From the NCBI GenBank assembly GCA_017882405.1, contig JADGPO010000072.1, positions 11,519-75,518 of the forward strand: 64,000 nt of DNA, in the 5' to 3' direction. Within the stretch, counting starts at the first letter, position 1. Each line of letters begins with the position of its first letter. The stretch is from Solirubrobacteraceae bacterium. Its GTDB lineage: Bacteria; Actinomycetota; Thermoleophilia; Solirubrobacterales; Solirubrobacteraceae. Below the pieces are notes generated by a model. That model made no database searches. It worked only from the letters and a program-made list of their open reading frames with translations, and was not told the DNA's origin. Shown piece after piece: positions 1-7,920 of this stretch. Both the position numbers and the translations under genes were made by a program.

Positions 1-1283
1 TGACCGGGTTGCCCAACCGAGCGCTGATGTTGCAACGCCTCGAGCATGCCCGTCGCCGGGGTGGCCGGTCGGGCAAGACATCAGCGCTCTTCTTTTTGGA
101 TCTCGACCGGTTCAAGGTTGTCAACGACACCTACGGACACCACGTCGGCAACGAGTTATTGGTCGCCGTGGCGGAGCGACTGACCACCGTGCTCAGACCG
201 GGCGACAGCCTCGCCCGTCTGGCCAGTGACGAGTTCGTGATCCTCTGCGAAGACCTCGACGACCCCGCCCAAGCCGGCGCGATCGCCGTCCGCTTCGACA
301 CCGCGCTGGCCGAACCTTTCCCCCTCGCAGACGTCGAGATGAGCATCACCGCCAGCATCGGTATCGCCTTCACGAGCCGTGGTGTCGAATCGCCCGAGGA
401 GCTACTGCACGACGCCGATCTTGCGATGTACCGGACCAAACGCCGCCGCGGAGGCGACCACCAAGCCGTCGACCCCAACGCGCTGTACCTCGTCGAGGAC
501 CAAGACCGCCTGGAGAACGCTCTGCCCGGAGCGGCAGAACGCGGTGAACTACACCTCGCCTACCAGCCGATCGTCGCCGCGGCGGATGGTCAGCTCACCG
601 GTGTCGAGGCGCTTCTGCGCTGGAGTCTTCCCAGCCGCGGCCTCGTGCAGCCCACCCTGCTGATAGCCCTCGCCGAGCAGTCCGGGCAGATCATCGACAT
701 CGGACAGTGGGTCCTCGAACAGGCATGGTCAGATCGCCGCCGGTGGCAGCTTGACCGGGGCGATGATCTCTCGGTATCGGTCAACGTATCCGCCCACCAG
801 CTGATGTCGGCCGGGTTCGCCGACACGGTCGCAGCGGTGCTCCAGAGCGCATCAACCGACCCCGAACTGTTGACTTTGGAGGTGACCGAGAGCGTCTTCG
901 TCCACGACGGTGAACGCGCTCTGTTCGTGCTCAACGACCTCAAGGACATCGGCGTAAAGCTCGCCCTGGACGACTTCGGGACCGGATACTCGTCGCTGGG
1001 ATACCTCCGAAGATTCCCCATGGACAGCGTAAAAATCGACCGCGAATTCGTCGCCAACCTCGGACACGATCCCGCCAGCCACACGATCGTGACCGCCGTC
1101 ATCCAACTCGCGCACGGCCTTGGGATGACCGTCGTCTGCGAAGGCGTCGAGACCGCCGAACAACACCAGGCCCTGACAGCCCTTGGCTGTGACTCCTGCC
1201 AAGGCTTCTACTTCGCTCGACCAATGCCGAACTCAAGCGTCCGCGAACTGATCGAGCACCGCGCCGACCGGCTCACCCCCTGA
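1..1283 (+). CDS. GGDEF-EAL signalling protein, 5' end outside window
   Basis: The frame is already open at base 1 and reads LTGLPNR, the usual start of a GGDEF domain, so the gene begins upstream of the window and its sensor part is unseen. In the visible part the GGDEF core carries an RPGD inhibitory-site motif at about residues 63-66 (counted from the TTG at base 9) but the signature is ASDEF at 72-76 instead of GGDEF. An EAL domain follows: VEALLRW near residue 199, DDFGTGYSSL near 317, then KIDREFV and CEGVET. By family knowledge the EAL half should be a c-di-GMP phosphodiesterase, while the cyclase half is probably inactive or only a GTP/c-di-GMP sensor. It ends at TGA 1281-1283. Confidence 0.9.
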   Translation, partial: TGLPNRALMLQRLEHARRRGGRSGKTSALFFLDLDRFKVVNDTYGHHVGNELLVAVAERLTTVLRPGDSLARLASDEFVILCEDLDDPAQAGAIAVRFDTALAEPFPLADVEMSITASIGIAFTSRGVESPEELLHDADLAMYRTKRRRGGDHQAVDPNALYLVEDQDRLENALPGAAERGELHLAYQPIVAAADGQLTGVEALLRWSLPSRGLVQPTLLIALAEQSGQIIDIGQWVLEQAWSDRRRWQLDRGDDLSVSVNVSAHQLMSAGFADTVAAVLQSASTDPELLTLEVTESVFVHDGERALFVLNDLKDIGVKLALDDFGTGYSSLGYLRRFPMDSVKIDREFVANLGHDPASHTIVTAVIQLAHGLGMTVVCEGVETAEQHQALTALGCDSCQGFYFARPMPNSSVRELIEHRADRLTP

Positions 1284-1298
1284 ACCGGCGGCACACCT

Positions 1299-1338
1299 GG
1301 ACGGAATGCCCACCGGCCCTCGGGCCTCACCTCCGTCC
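1299..1338 (+). terminator. Hairpin after the GGDEF-EAL gene
   Basis: A GGACGGA/TCCGTCC inverted repeat (1299-1305 and 1332-1338) encloses a second hairpin, GGCCC-TC-GGGCC, at 1315-1326. It begins 16 bases after the stop codon. There is no T-run, as is common in GC-rich actinobacteria, so a terminator role is inferred from position and pairing only. Confidence 0.45.
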
Positions 1339-1499
1339 ATCCCTGCTCGCGGCTCTACGCGCTAGCCACCTGGAGGATGCGAGTGATCAGGACTTGGGAG
1401 GAAACCGTGATTCCGCCCACACGGCGGCGAAGCGGGCGTAGCTCGCTTCCTGAGGCGGGATCTGGTCGACCGCTTGGATCGTTGCTCCGCTGCGTCAAC

Positions 1500-1751
1500 G
1501 CAGTCGTTGGTGGGGGCTTTTGTGTCTATGTCCAGAGTCAGAACGACGAAGAGCGCGTCGGGACCGGTCTGGTCGCGGACTTCTCACTCGAAGTGGCGCC
1601 GGTTGCCAGTTGCGGTCAGCGAATCGTGCTCGGCGAGATACCGGAGCTGTTCCTGGTAGCGCAGGCGCTGACTGACGTCACGTGCGATCGTCGCGACGCC
1701 AACGACATTCCCGTCGCGATCGCAGATCGGCGAGACCGTCAAGCATCGCAT
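1500..1751 (-). pseudogene. PAS-GGDEF protein remnant
   Basis: Read from 1751 downward, the minus strand gives the end of a PAS/PAC domain (LTVSPICDRDGNVVGVATIA), a short coiled linker, then LAEHDSLTATGNRRHFE, which matches the start of a GGDEF domain. A TGA at 1584-1586 interrupts the frame. The same frame continues past it as EVRDQTGPDALFVVLTLDID and then dissolves before the GGDEF signature. The stop sits where homologues usually have a charged residue, so it looks like a point mutation in an already dead gene. Upstream PAS sequence cannot be followed. It is probably the relic of a second cyclic-di-GMP protein near the intact GGDEF-EAL gene. Confidence 0.6.
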
Positions 1752-1905
1752 GGAAAGGAGGAGCGAAGCAGACGCTGCTCGGAAGACCGCTGCAACACGC
1801 GACTGGCGGAGGCCCCACCCACGTTCTTGGACGCGGCTTCCGCTGCAGGCTTAGCCGGCCATCACACGCTCGCAGTGCTCCATCAGCACGTCGTACTCCT
1901 CTGAC

Positions 1906-2151
1906 TTAGTGATTGATTTCGAGGTACTCGGCGTCGGTGACCGCCTCGAGGTTGTGGCCCGGCGCCCAGTAGTAGGACACGCCGGCGTCATAGTCGCGCG
2001 CACCGTCCGCGCTGTGCACGCGCATCGTGCCGTTCATGATGTGGCCCCAATGGGCGCATTGACACCGGTCGGCCGGCAACCCGGCAAACAGCGGGTCGGT
2101 CCGGACCCCCGCCTGCAGTCTGATTAGGCAAACCGCCAGGCCGCCAAAGTC
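1906..2151 (-). pseudogene. Cupin-domain protein, C-terminal remnant
   Basis: Eighty-one open codons follow a TAA at 2152-2154 and end at TAA 1906-1908. They read DFGGLAVCLIRLQAGVRTD, then PLFAGLPADRCQCAHWGHI, a Gly-rich turn, and SYYWAPGHNLEAVTDAEYLE. This is the typical C-terminal two thirds of small cupin proteins, with the usual C-x-C-x-H-W-G and PGH metal-site segments. No start codon is available between the upstream stop and the cupin core, so the N-terminus has been lost. Function is unknown; such cupins are often general metal-binding enzymes. Confidence 0.55.
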
Positions 2152-2276
2152 TTAAGTTAAGCGTCCCAGCCGGCGCTCGCCGCCCGTCCCTCCCGCTGCG
2201 GCAGGAAACAGGCGGTAGGCAGGTTCCGCTCAGTGGATGAACCTGCCGACCGCAGAGCCGCAGAGCCGCGTAGCCG

Positions 2277-2558
2277 GTGAGACGGCCTGAGCCGCGATGC
2301 GACTCACCCACTGCTACCGCGCACTTCGCCGCCATCTCGGGCATCGTCGTCACCGACTACGTCGACGAGCCGCTCGCGACGTTGAGCGAGGGCTCCGACG
2401 GAAGCGGACAGTCCACCGACGTGCTGTTGCGGCCCACGGTCACGGTGGCAGAGTGCGCGATGGTCGCGGAGGCCGAAGCCAAGCACGACGCCTGCTTCAT
2501 CGCGGGCTCGGTGAACATCCCGGTCCGCCATCGCCCCGTCACCCCCGCCGGATCATGA
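2277..2558 (+). pseudogene. OsmC-family protein, C-terminal remnant
   Basis: The 93-codon frame contains AHFAAISGIVVTDYVDEPLA, then VLLRPTVTVAE and DACFIAGSVNIPVRHRPV. This is the second half of OsmC-like hydroperoxide-detoxification proteins, including the resolving-type cysteine in the CFIA segment. Homologues are about 140-150 residues. Here the N-terminal half with the first reactive cysteine is absent, and a few residues before DACFIA also appear to be missing. The nominal GTG start lies in sequence unrelated to OsmC. It converges on the HxlR gene with a 6-bp overlap. I call it a remnant rather than a working peroxidase. Confidence 0.5.
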
Positions 2559-2903
2559 CGGCATCTCCTCCAGCTCCGCCGCCCACCCGCGCGACCATTC
2601 CAGCAGTGGCTGGAAGCTCGTGACGAGGCGCTCCCCCGTGGCCGTCAGGAGGTAGCCCTCCCCGGCATGATCGATGATCCGGCACTCGCCCAGCTCGGCA
2701 AGGCGCCGCGTGAGGACGCTGGAGGAGATACCGCCGCTCGCATCCCGCAACGCCCGGAACGTGAGCGGCGCACCGGCCTGATGGAGCTCCCAGATGACCC
2801 GCAGCGCCCAGCGCCGGCTCAAGAGGTCAAAGGCGGCCATGATCGGCCGGCCGCTCTGCGACCCGGCCGCCGGACGACCGGGCCGCGACGCGCTTCGCGT
2901 CAT
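2553..2903 (-). CDS. HxlR-family winged-helix regulator
   Basis: This 116-residue protein is a MarR/HxlR-type transcriptional repressor. The core runs from AFDLLSRRWALRVIWELHQ (about residues 24-42) through the recognition region GISSSVLTRRLAELGECRII to a wing, GYLLTATGERL, and a C-terminal dimerisation helix. The ATG at 2901-2903 was chosen because it gives the family length; the frame stays open upstream but that part belongs to other broken genes. The ATG overlaps the stop of the SnoaL-like remnant (ATGA), so the two were once translationally coupled. HxlR proteins often sense electrophiles or quinones. It appears intact, but its probable partner gene is broken. Confidence 0.8.
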   Translation of the reverse strand: MTRSASRPGRPAAGSQSGRPIMAAFDLLSRRWALRVIWELHQAGAPLTFRALRDASGGISSSVLTRRLAELGECRIIDHAGEGYLLTATGERLVTSFQPLLEWSRGWAAELEEMPS

Positions 2904-3150
2904 CGTGCGCTGGGCAGCGGAGCGTCCGCGAGCAGCCGCCCCATGGCATCCAGGGCGGCACGCAGCACGCGGTAGGGGCGCAGGAACAACGTGACGCTGG
3001 GTGTTTGGAGTACGTGAGAGATCAGCGCGAGGAGGTGGATCACATCGGCGCGGCCGTGATAGTCGGCGAACGGGCTCGAGAAGGGGTTCTGCAAGCAGGT
3101 CGCCCGGCGCGCTGTGGTCAAGGGCCCTGAGGAAGGTCGGCTGGCAAGGT
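2900..3150 (-). pseudogene. SnoaL/NTF2-like protein remnant
   Basis: Two reading frames together give the pattern of a SnoaL-like fold protein. One frame supplies FLRALDHSAPGDLLAE. A shift near base 3088 leads to NPFSSPFADYHGRADVIHLL in the other. The text then jumps from SHVLQTPS straight to VTLFLRPYRVLRAALDAMG, so the central strands (roughly 30 residues) are missing. The family is about 120-130 residues; this piece covers about 80. The TGA at 2900-2902 overlaps the HxlR ATG. Frameshift plus deletion make it a pseudogene unless the base call near 3088 is wrong, and the deletion would remain in any case. Confidence 0.5.
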
Positions 3151-3159
3151 GCTGGTAGC

Positions 3160-3681
3160 GGCGGGTCGAGCTCGACCAGCCCGTAGTCCCCGTCGTGGCG
3201 GAGGCAGAGGGCCTTCCCGTGCTGATCTTCGAGCGCGATGAAGTAGACGAAGCGGCGATCGAGAACGTCCATCTCTGACCGTGCGTCGGCGAGCGAGATC
3301 GGCTCGGAGTAGCGGCTGGGCTCGGGGACGACAAAGTCGTCGACGTGCTCGGAGGCCAAGGGGCTGTCGGGCGGGTGAAGCAGGCCGACGTTCTCGTCCT
3401 TCGTCGCGCCGCGCCACCTCGCTGCCCACGATGCGACGCATCCGGCGACGCAAGCGTTCGGTCACCTCTTCAGTCGCCGCGACGGCGGTGACGCCGGTAG
3501 CGTGGGCGGCGAGCAGCCGGCCGTCCACGACCAGGCTCGCGTCGGCCACGTAGAGCTTTCTCGCCGCGCGCGACGCGCCGCCGATGCGCAGAGTCAATCG
3601 GATGTTCTCAGGCGGGGTGCGGCTGTAGCGCGCCAGCGAGGCGATGCGTTCGCGTACGCGCGCCAGGTCGTCGCGCCGCAA
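3160..3681 (-). pseudogene. Ribosome hibernation factor (HPF-like), frameshifted
   Basis: The first part reads LRRDDLARVRERIASLARYS and, further on, YVADASLVVDGRLLAAH, like the N-terminal ribosome-binding domain of HPF/S30AE proteins. Near base 3400 the frame must slip by one base. The second frame then reads KDENVGLLHPPDSPLASEHV and continues into SLADARSEMDVLDRRFVYFI and GDYGLVEL, the C-terminal S30AE dimerisation domain. By family knowledge the protein stabilises inactive 100S ribosomes. It ends by running into the SnoaL-like remnant without its own clear stop. A sequencing error could explain the slip, but not the fused 3' end. Confidence 0.5.
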
Positions 3682-3839
3682 CTCACCCTGCTCACATCGC
3701 TCGCACGCTCGGCGAAGACCGGCCCACCACGGGCACCACTGACAATCACACGGTCACCAAGACGACGTTTCCTTCCTTGCGGTTGACACGGACCGCGTCG
3801 TATCTGTTCTCGATAGGCTCCGGCACCCGGGATCGTGCG

Positions 3840-4215
3840 CCCGGGCAAGCATTACTACGTCGACATGCAGGGGTATGTCGTCGACGAGAGCGCGCCGAGG
3901 TGTAATGCCGACCCCGGCGCCGATGAGCGCCACTCGGTCGCCACGACGCGCATCAGGGGTGAACGCGCCGTACGGTCCCTCGATCGTCAGCCTGGTTCCC
4001 GGCGTGAGGTGTGCCAGCGCGCCGCTGTGGGCCCGAGGTCCTTGGCCGCGAAGCGCAGGCAGGGCGGGCCGGGGAGCGCCGAGTGCGAGTTGGGGGTGCG
4101 CCTGCCACCACAGGCCGCGCTTGAGAGTCCGCCACTGGAAGAACTGCCCCCCGCGGCCGATGCCCAGAGAGAAGCGTGTTGCACGTCCAGAGTCTCGGTG
4201 CCAACTGCGGGAAAT
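3840..4215 (-). pseudogene. Ferredoxin/ferric-reductase-type flavoprotein remnant
   Basis: Minus-strand text gives GRGGQFFQWRTLKRGLWWQA, which is the flavin-binding entry of FNR-like oxidoreductases. It is followed after a frame slip by PCLRFAAKDLG, and after a second slip by GALAHLTPGTRLTIEGPYGA, then GDRVALIGAGVGITP, the start of the NAD(P) domain. The two slips roughly restore the frame. The C-terminal cofactor-binding part fades out below 3840. Homologues usually carry ferric-reductase-like membrane helices upstream, and none are seen. Multiple lesions make this a decayed gene. Confidence 0.5.
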
Positions 4216-4278
4216 CCGCTAGGAAGAAATACGAGAGTTGTAGGAGTCCCCGTACACGAGGACCGTCGTAGCTCGCGA

Positions 4279-4306
4279 CGAGGGCCGGCGACGATGCCGG
4301 CCCTCG
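4279..4306 (-). terminator. Perfect 11-bp stem-loop
   Basis: CGAGGGCCGGC (4279-4289) pairs perfectly with GCCGGCCCTCG (4296-4306) around a 6-base loop. It starts 13 bases beyond the stop codon of the minus-strand secreted protein gene, so it is best read as that gene's terminator. No U-tract follows. Confidence 0.6.
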
Positions 4307-4319
4307 ACACGAATGTGAG

Positions 4320-4748
4320 TCAGCCTGCGTAGCCCCCGGAGGGCGGGCCACCATGGCCGCCATAGCCGCCACGGCCCTGCATGACGTTGTAGGAGCTGTC
4401 GAGATGGACCTCGACCTTCGTTCCGTCGGACTTCGTGACGGTCGTCTCGAAGCCTCTCCCCGTCATGTCGGTGGTGACGGCACCCGCGGTGCCGCTGCCG
4501 ACGCTCTTGACGGCGGCTGCTTTGGCCTTGGCGGCCGCGCTACCGGTCACGGGCTTCTCGGCGTCCTCGTGCGCGGGGGTTCCGTGCGCCGGACCCGCGA
4601 ACTTCGGCGGATTCTGCGCGCTCGACGCGCTCGGGGTCGTGGTGCTCGTGGTTGACGACGTCGTTGCGCTGGCGAGCGCCGAGCCGCCGAGGGCGAGCGC
4701 CGCAAGTGCCGCGCTGCCCACCAGCACCTTCTTGATGGGTTGGAGCAT
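4320..4748 (-). CDS. Small secreted protein of unknown function
   Basis: The ATG at 4746-4748 is preceded by GGAAGGA about 10 bases upstream, so I prefer it to the longer frame that begins 14 codons earlier. The product is about 142 residues: a Sec signal peptide (MLQPIKKVLVGSAALAALAL, cleavage near ALASA), a Thr/Ser-rich linker, an alanine/lysine segment, then a compact region with TGRGFETTVTKSDGTKVEVH and LDSSYNV, and a glycine-rich tail. The latter region resembles a PepSY-type fold, which would suggest a secreted inhibitor or chaperone-like role, but this is tentative. It stands alone with its own terminator. Confidence 0.7.
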   Translation of the reverse strand: MLQPIKKVLVGSAALAALALGGSALASATTSSTTSTTTPSASSAQNPPKFAGPAHGTPAHEDAEKPVTGSAAAKAKAAAVKSVGSGTAGAVTTDMTGRGFETTVTKSDGTKVEVHLDSSYNVMQGRGGYGGHGGPPSGGYAG

Positions 4749-4863
4749 CGTTTGTGATCCTTCCGTTCGTCCGGGTTTGCCCGGGCTCACCGAGCACAGT
4801 GCATGCGCCGTGTAAGAAGGACCTCGGAACGCTCTCAGAACGACCTAAGCGCGGCCCGCACCG

Positions 4864-6072
4864 TCACCCTCCCTCACCGTCGAGGGCCCGGTCGGCGACA
4901 TATTCGGCGATCGCCAGCGACGACGTGGCCGCAGGCGAAGGAGCGTTGCGGACAACGATAATCCCGTTCAACCTTGAAATCCGGAAGTCGTCGACCAGCT
5001 CGCCGCTCTCATCGACGGCCTGGGCTCGCACCCCGGCGGGGGCCGGCTCGACGTCCTCGAGGCGCAGCTCAGGCACGAAGGCCTGCGCTTCTCTGATGAA
5101 CGCACGGCGTGAGAGCGACCCAAGTAGTTCATGGAGGCCCATCCGCCAATGCCGCCTCGCGAGCCTCCGGAATCCGACGCAACCGATAATGGCGCGCACA
5201 TCTTGCAACGAGATGTCGCGGCGACGGTAGCCCTCCCGGGCCAGCGCGAGGACGGCGTTGGGCCCGATGTCGACCTGGCCGCCAACCCGACGGGTCAAGT
5301 GAACGCCCAGGAACGGATACGCCGGGTCCGGGACCGGATAGATCAGGCCGCGGACCAGGTCGCTCCTGGAACGCACCAACCGGTGATACTCGCCACGGAA
5401 GGGAATGATCCAGGGGGCCGGCCCGTCGCCCGCCAGCCGCGCGAGGTGGTCAGACTGCAGACCCGCACAGACCACAACGCGATCGAATGCCAGCTGCTCC
5501 CCCGACGCGTTGCCGACCCAGATCTCGCGTCCGCGCCGTTGCATCTCGGACACCGGAAACCCTAGCCGCACCAGGCCGCCCGCCTCGCCGATGTCCCGCG
5601 CCAGCGCCCGGGCCACGCCAGGGAAGTCGACGATCGCGGTCGTCGGCGAATGCAGCGCGGCGGCGCCGCGAACGTGTGGCTCGATCTCGGAGAGCTCGGC
5701 CGGCGAAAGGCGCCGCAGGCGCGGAACGCCATTTGCCGTGGCGCGCGCCTCGATCTCGGCCAGGCGGGGAAGCTCCGTGGCGTTGCGGGCGACGATCACT
5801 TTGCCGCATTCCTCGTAGGTGACCCCATGTTCGCTGCAGTACTCCTTGAGCAGCCCGATGCCACGACGGCACAGGGTCGCCTTCAGCGACCCTGGGGCGT
5901 AGTACACGCCAGCATGCGCCACGCCGCTGTTGTGTCCCGTCTGGTGGACTCCGACCCGCCCCTCCTTGTCGAGTACGGTTAGCTCGGCCTCGGGAATGAT
6001 CTCAGTCAGCCGGCGTGCGATCGCCAGCCCGACGATCCCGGCTCCGACGACACCGACCCGCAATGGAGCCAT
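4864..6072 (-). CDS. lhgO: L-2-hydroxyglutarate oxidase
   Basis: This FAD-dependent oxidoreductase is predicted to oxidise L-2-hydroxyglutarate to 2-oxoglutarate, passing electrons to O2 or the membrane quinone pool. The N-terminal dinucleotide motif VGVVGAGIVGLAIARRL starts at residue 6 when the ATG at 6070-6072 is used. The family hallmark HQTGHNSGVAHAGVYY follows, then GVTYEECGKVIVA and PTTAIVDFPGVARALA, and a C-terminal FRISRLNGIIVVRNAPSPAA segment that closes the FAD site. The length of about 402 residues is usual. Extending to the further upstream ATG would add 17 residues that do not resemble the family. It is monocistronic, with no related neighbour. Confidence 0.88.
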   Translation of the reverse strand: MAPLRVGVVGAGIVGLAIARRLTEIIPEAELTVLDKEGRVGVHQTGHNSGVAHAGVYYAPGSLKATLCRRGIGLLKEYCSEHGVTYEECGKVIVARNATELPRLAEIEARATANGVPRLRRLSPAELSEIEPHVRGAAALHSPTTAIVDFPGVARALARDIGEAGGLVRLGFPVSEMQRRGREIWVGNASGEQLAFDRVVVCAGLQSDHLARLAGDGPAPWIIPFRGEYHRLVRSRSDLVRGLIYPVPDPAYPFLGVHLTRRVGGQVDIGPNAVLALAREGYRRRDISLQDVRAIIGCVGFRRLARRHWRMGLHELLGSLSRRAFIREAQAFVPELRLEDVEPAPAGVRAQAVDESGELVDDFRISRLNGIIVVRNAPSPAATSSLAIAEYVADRALDGEGG

Positions 6073-6500
6073 GGCTAACGCCCGGGCCGGATGGCGATGG
6101 ATGGCGGCCGACAGTGCGACCACGGCCGACGCAGATGATCGAGAACATAAAACTGGTGCGATCGGCTCATCAGGGGCCTAATGTCGTCTCCTCGTCAAGG
6201 CCGACCGCACGGCATAACACACAGGCTTGGTTGCGAACTAGCGGCGAGATCAAGGTCAGCGTCGGCGAGCACCGTGCTCGCATTCTGCCGGCCATGTCCC
6301 TGTGCAACCGGACGCTGCGGTCGCTGAGCAGCGTGATCGGCTCTATCTGGAGCGCTTCGGCAAGTGTGACGGCCCTCAGCTGACAGTGCCGCTGCTTTGT
6401 CGTCCAGACCGAGCCGTGGGGAAGGGCACTGTGCACCTGCCTGATGCTTGGCTCCGGGTTCTGCGAGGACCCGCGATCGGACGGCATCACGACGTGCCGC
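6073..6500. other. 428-base gap with no recognisable gene
   Basis: I translated this stretch on the minus strand and looked at the plus-strand frames. A minus frame of about 100 codons (6170-6490) is open, but its translation resembles nothing I know and its composition is not protein-like. It may be an old remnant. No hairpin or repeat stands out. Confidence 0.4.
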
Positions 6501-6902
6501 TCACGCCTCGGGGTCCGTGTAGAGCTTGAGGGCGACGGAGTTGATGCAGTAGCGGTCGCATCCGTCGGGACCGTCCGGGAATACGTGGCCGAGGTGGCCG
6601 CCGCAGTTCGCGCACGTCACCTCGGTGCGGCGCATGAAGAGGCTGTTGTCGGCGTGCAGCTTGACGTTCTCTGCGACCGCGGGATCGGTGAAGCTCGGCC
6701 AGCCCGTGCCGGAGTCGAACTTCGTGTCAGACGAGAACAGCTCGGAACCGCAGGCGGCGCATCGGTAGATGCCGTCGTCCTCGGTGTGCACGTACTCGCC
6801 GGTGAAGGGACGCTCGGTGCCCTTGCGCCGCAGGACCTCGTACTGCTCGGGGGTCAGCTGCTCGCGCCACTTCGCGTCAGCAGCCTTGTCGCGTGTTGCC
6901 AT
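6501..6902 (-). CDS. msrB: Peptide-methionine (R)-S-oxide reductase
   Basis: This 133-residue MsrB reduces the R-epimer of methionine sulfoxide in proteins. It has the two zinc-binding CxxC pairs (CAAC near residues 48-51 and CANC at 97-100), the conserved GWPSF segment, the GGHLGHVF loop and the catalytic cysteine in RYCINS (Cys119). The ATG is preceded by AAGGAG about 6 bases upstream. It is divergent from msrA, with about 150 bases between the two starts, so both halves of the methionine-repair pair can be driven from one promoter region. Confidence 0.95.
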   Translation of the reverse strand: MATRDKAADAKWREQLTPEQYEVLRRKGTERPFTGEYVHTEDDGIYRCAACGSELFSSDTKFDSGTGWPSFTDPAVAENVKLHADNSLFMRRTEVTCANCGGHLGHVFPDGPDGCDRYCINSVALKLYTDPEA

Positions 6903-7051
6903 CGTTTCTCCTTATCGGGTTGCTGTCCCTTCAGACCCCGAACGCCCGGGAAACGATTCAGCTGAAGAGCGCCCAGCCGGACGCGTCGATCCCGAACCGT
7001 TTCGCCACCCCGGCGGGTCATATCGATGCAACGAAACGAAAGGACGAGAAC

Positions 7052-7546
7052 ATGGACAAGCTCCCCGACCGCGCGCAGCGCGCCACCTTCGCCGCCGGCT
7101 GCTTCTGGGGTGCCGAGCAGGTGTTCGGCGAGATCGACGGAGTGCTGCGCACGGCCGTCGGCTACACCGGCGGACACACCGACGATCCCACCTATGAGCA
7201 GGTCTGCAGTCACGCCACCGGCCATGCCGAGGCGGTGGAGGTGTGGTTTGACCCCGACGTGGTCTCCTACGACCAGCTGGTGCAGACGTTCTGGCAGATC
7301 CACGATCCGACGACCCTCAACCGGCAGGGCTGGGACTTCGGCGACCAGTACCGCTCGGCGATCTTCGTGCACGACGACGACCAGGCGGACCGCGCCGCGG
7401 CGTCACGCGACCGCGAGCAGGAGAGCCTGGTCAGGCCGATCGTGACCGAGATCACCCCGGCCGCCCGGTTCCACGTAGCCGAGGGCTACCACCAGAAGTA
7501 CTTCAGCCGGCGCGGCGCCGGAGCCTGCGCCGTCACCATCCCGTAG
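7052..7546 (+). CDS. msrA: Peptide-methionine (S)-S-oxide reductase
   Basis: This 164-residue MsrA repairs the S-epimer of methionine sulfoxide. The catalytic motif GCFWG is at residues 16-20, followed by GVLRTAVGYTGG and HAEAVEVWFDP, and the C-terminal AEGYHQKYF segment. The ATG at 7052 is used because GAAAGGACGAG lies just upstream. An earlier in-frame start at 6893 would add about 53 residues with no similarity and would overlap the msrB start. It is divergent from msrB. Confidence 0.95.
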   Translation: MDKLPDRAQRATFAAGCFWGAEQVFGEIDGVLRTAVGYTGGHTDDPTYEQVCSHATGHAEAVEVWFDPDVVSYDQLVQTFWQIHDPTTLNRQGWDFGDQYRSAIFVHDDDQADRAAASRDREQESLVRPIVTEITPAARFHVAEGYHQKYFSRRGAGACAVTIP

Positions 7547-7572
7547 TCGCGGCGAGGGCGGCTGGGAATCTC

Positions 7573-7839
7573 TCAGCCGCCCGAGTCACGCAGCCGCGCC
7601 CGGACCTCGGACACGAGTGCCGCGGGCGCCGGTTCGCGCGTGCGCGGCTGGGCGCGCAGCAGGTCCAGCATCTCCCGCACGCTCTGCAGAACCCCGCGGC
7701 ATTCCGGGCAGCGGCCGGCGTGCCGCTCGACACGGGCGCGTCCGCGCGCGTCGAGCTCTCCGTCCAGGTAGGCCGACATGTGCCCGGGGACCCAGCGGTG
7801 ATCCAGGCGGAAGCCCAGCCTCTGCCGCGGCGTGCTCAT
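7573..7839 (-). CDS. Zinc-finger anti-sigma factor
   Basis: This 88-residue soluble protein has the anti-sigma zinc-finger pattern: HMSAYLDGELDARGRARVER followed by HAGRCPEC, giving the His-x3-Cys-x2-Cys zinc ligands. There is no membrane helix. It is divergent from the ECF sigma gene at 7921, with about 80 bases between the starts, which is an unusual arrangement because most pairs are co-transcribed. By family knowledge it binds and silences its cognate sigma; some members release it on thiol oxidation. The nearby msrA/msrB pair would fit a redox stress theme, but that is inference. Confidence 0.82.
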   Translation of the reverse strand: MSTPRQRLGFRLDHRWVPGHMSAYLDGELDARGRARVERHAGRCPECRGVLQSVREMLDLLRAQPRTREPAPAALVSEVRARLRDSGG

Positions 7840-7920
7840 GGGAGATCAGACCCGACCACGATGAGAAGGATTCCCGGAACCTCGAGGTATAGGGTTGAGA
7901 GCCTGCCCAGCGGTGGTCCC

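Noticed and set aside
3835..4332. Plus-strand frame of 165 codons in the 3.8-4.3 kb region
   Set aside because: The minus strand holds readable FNR-type flavoprotein sequence here, so the plus frame is incidental.
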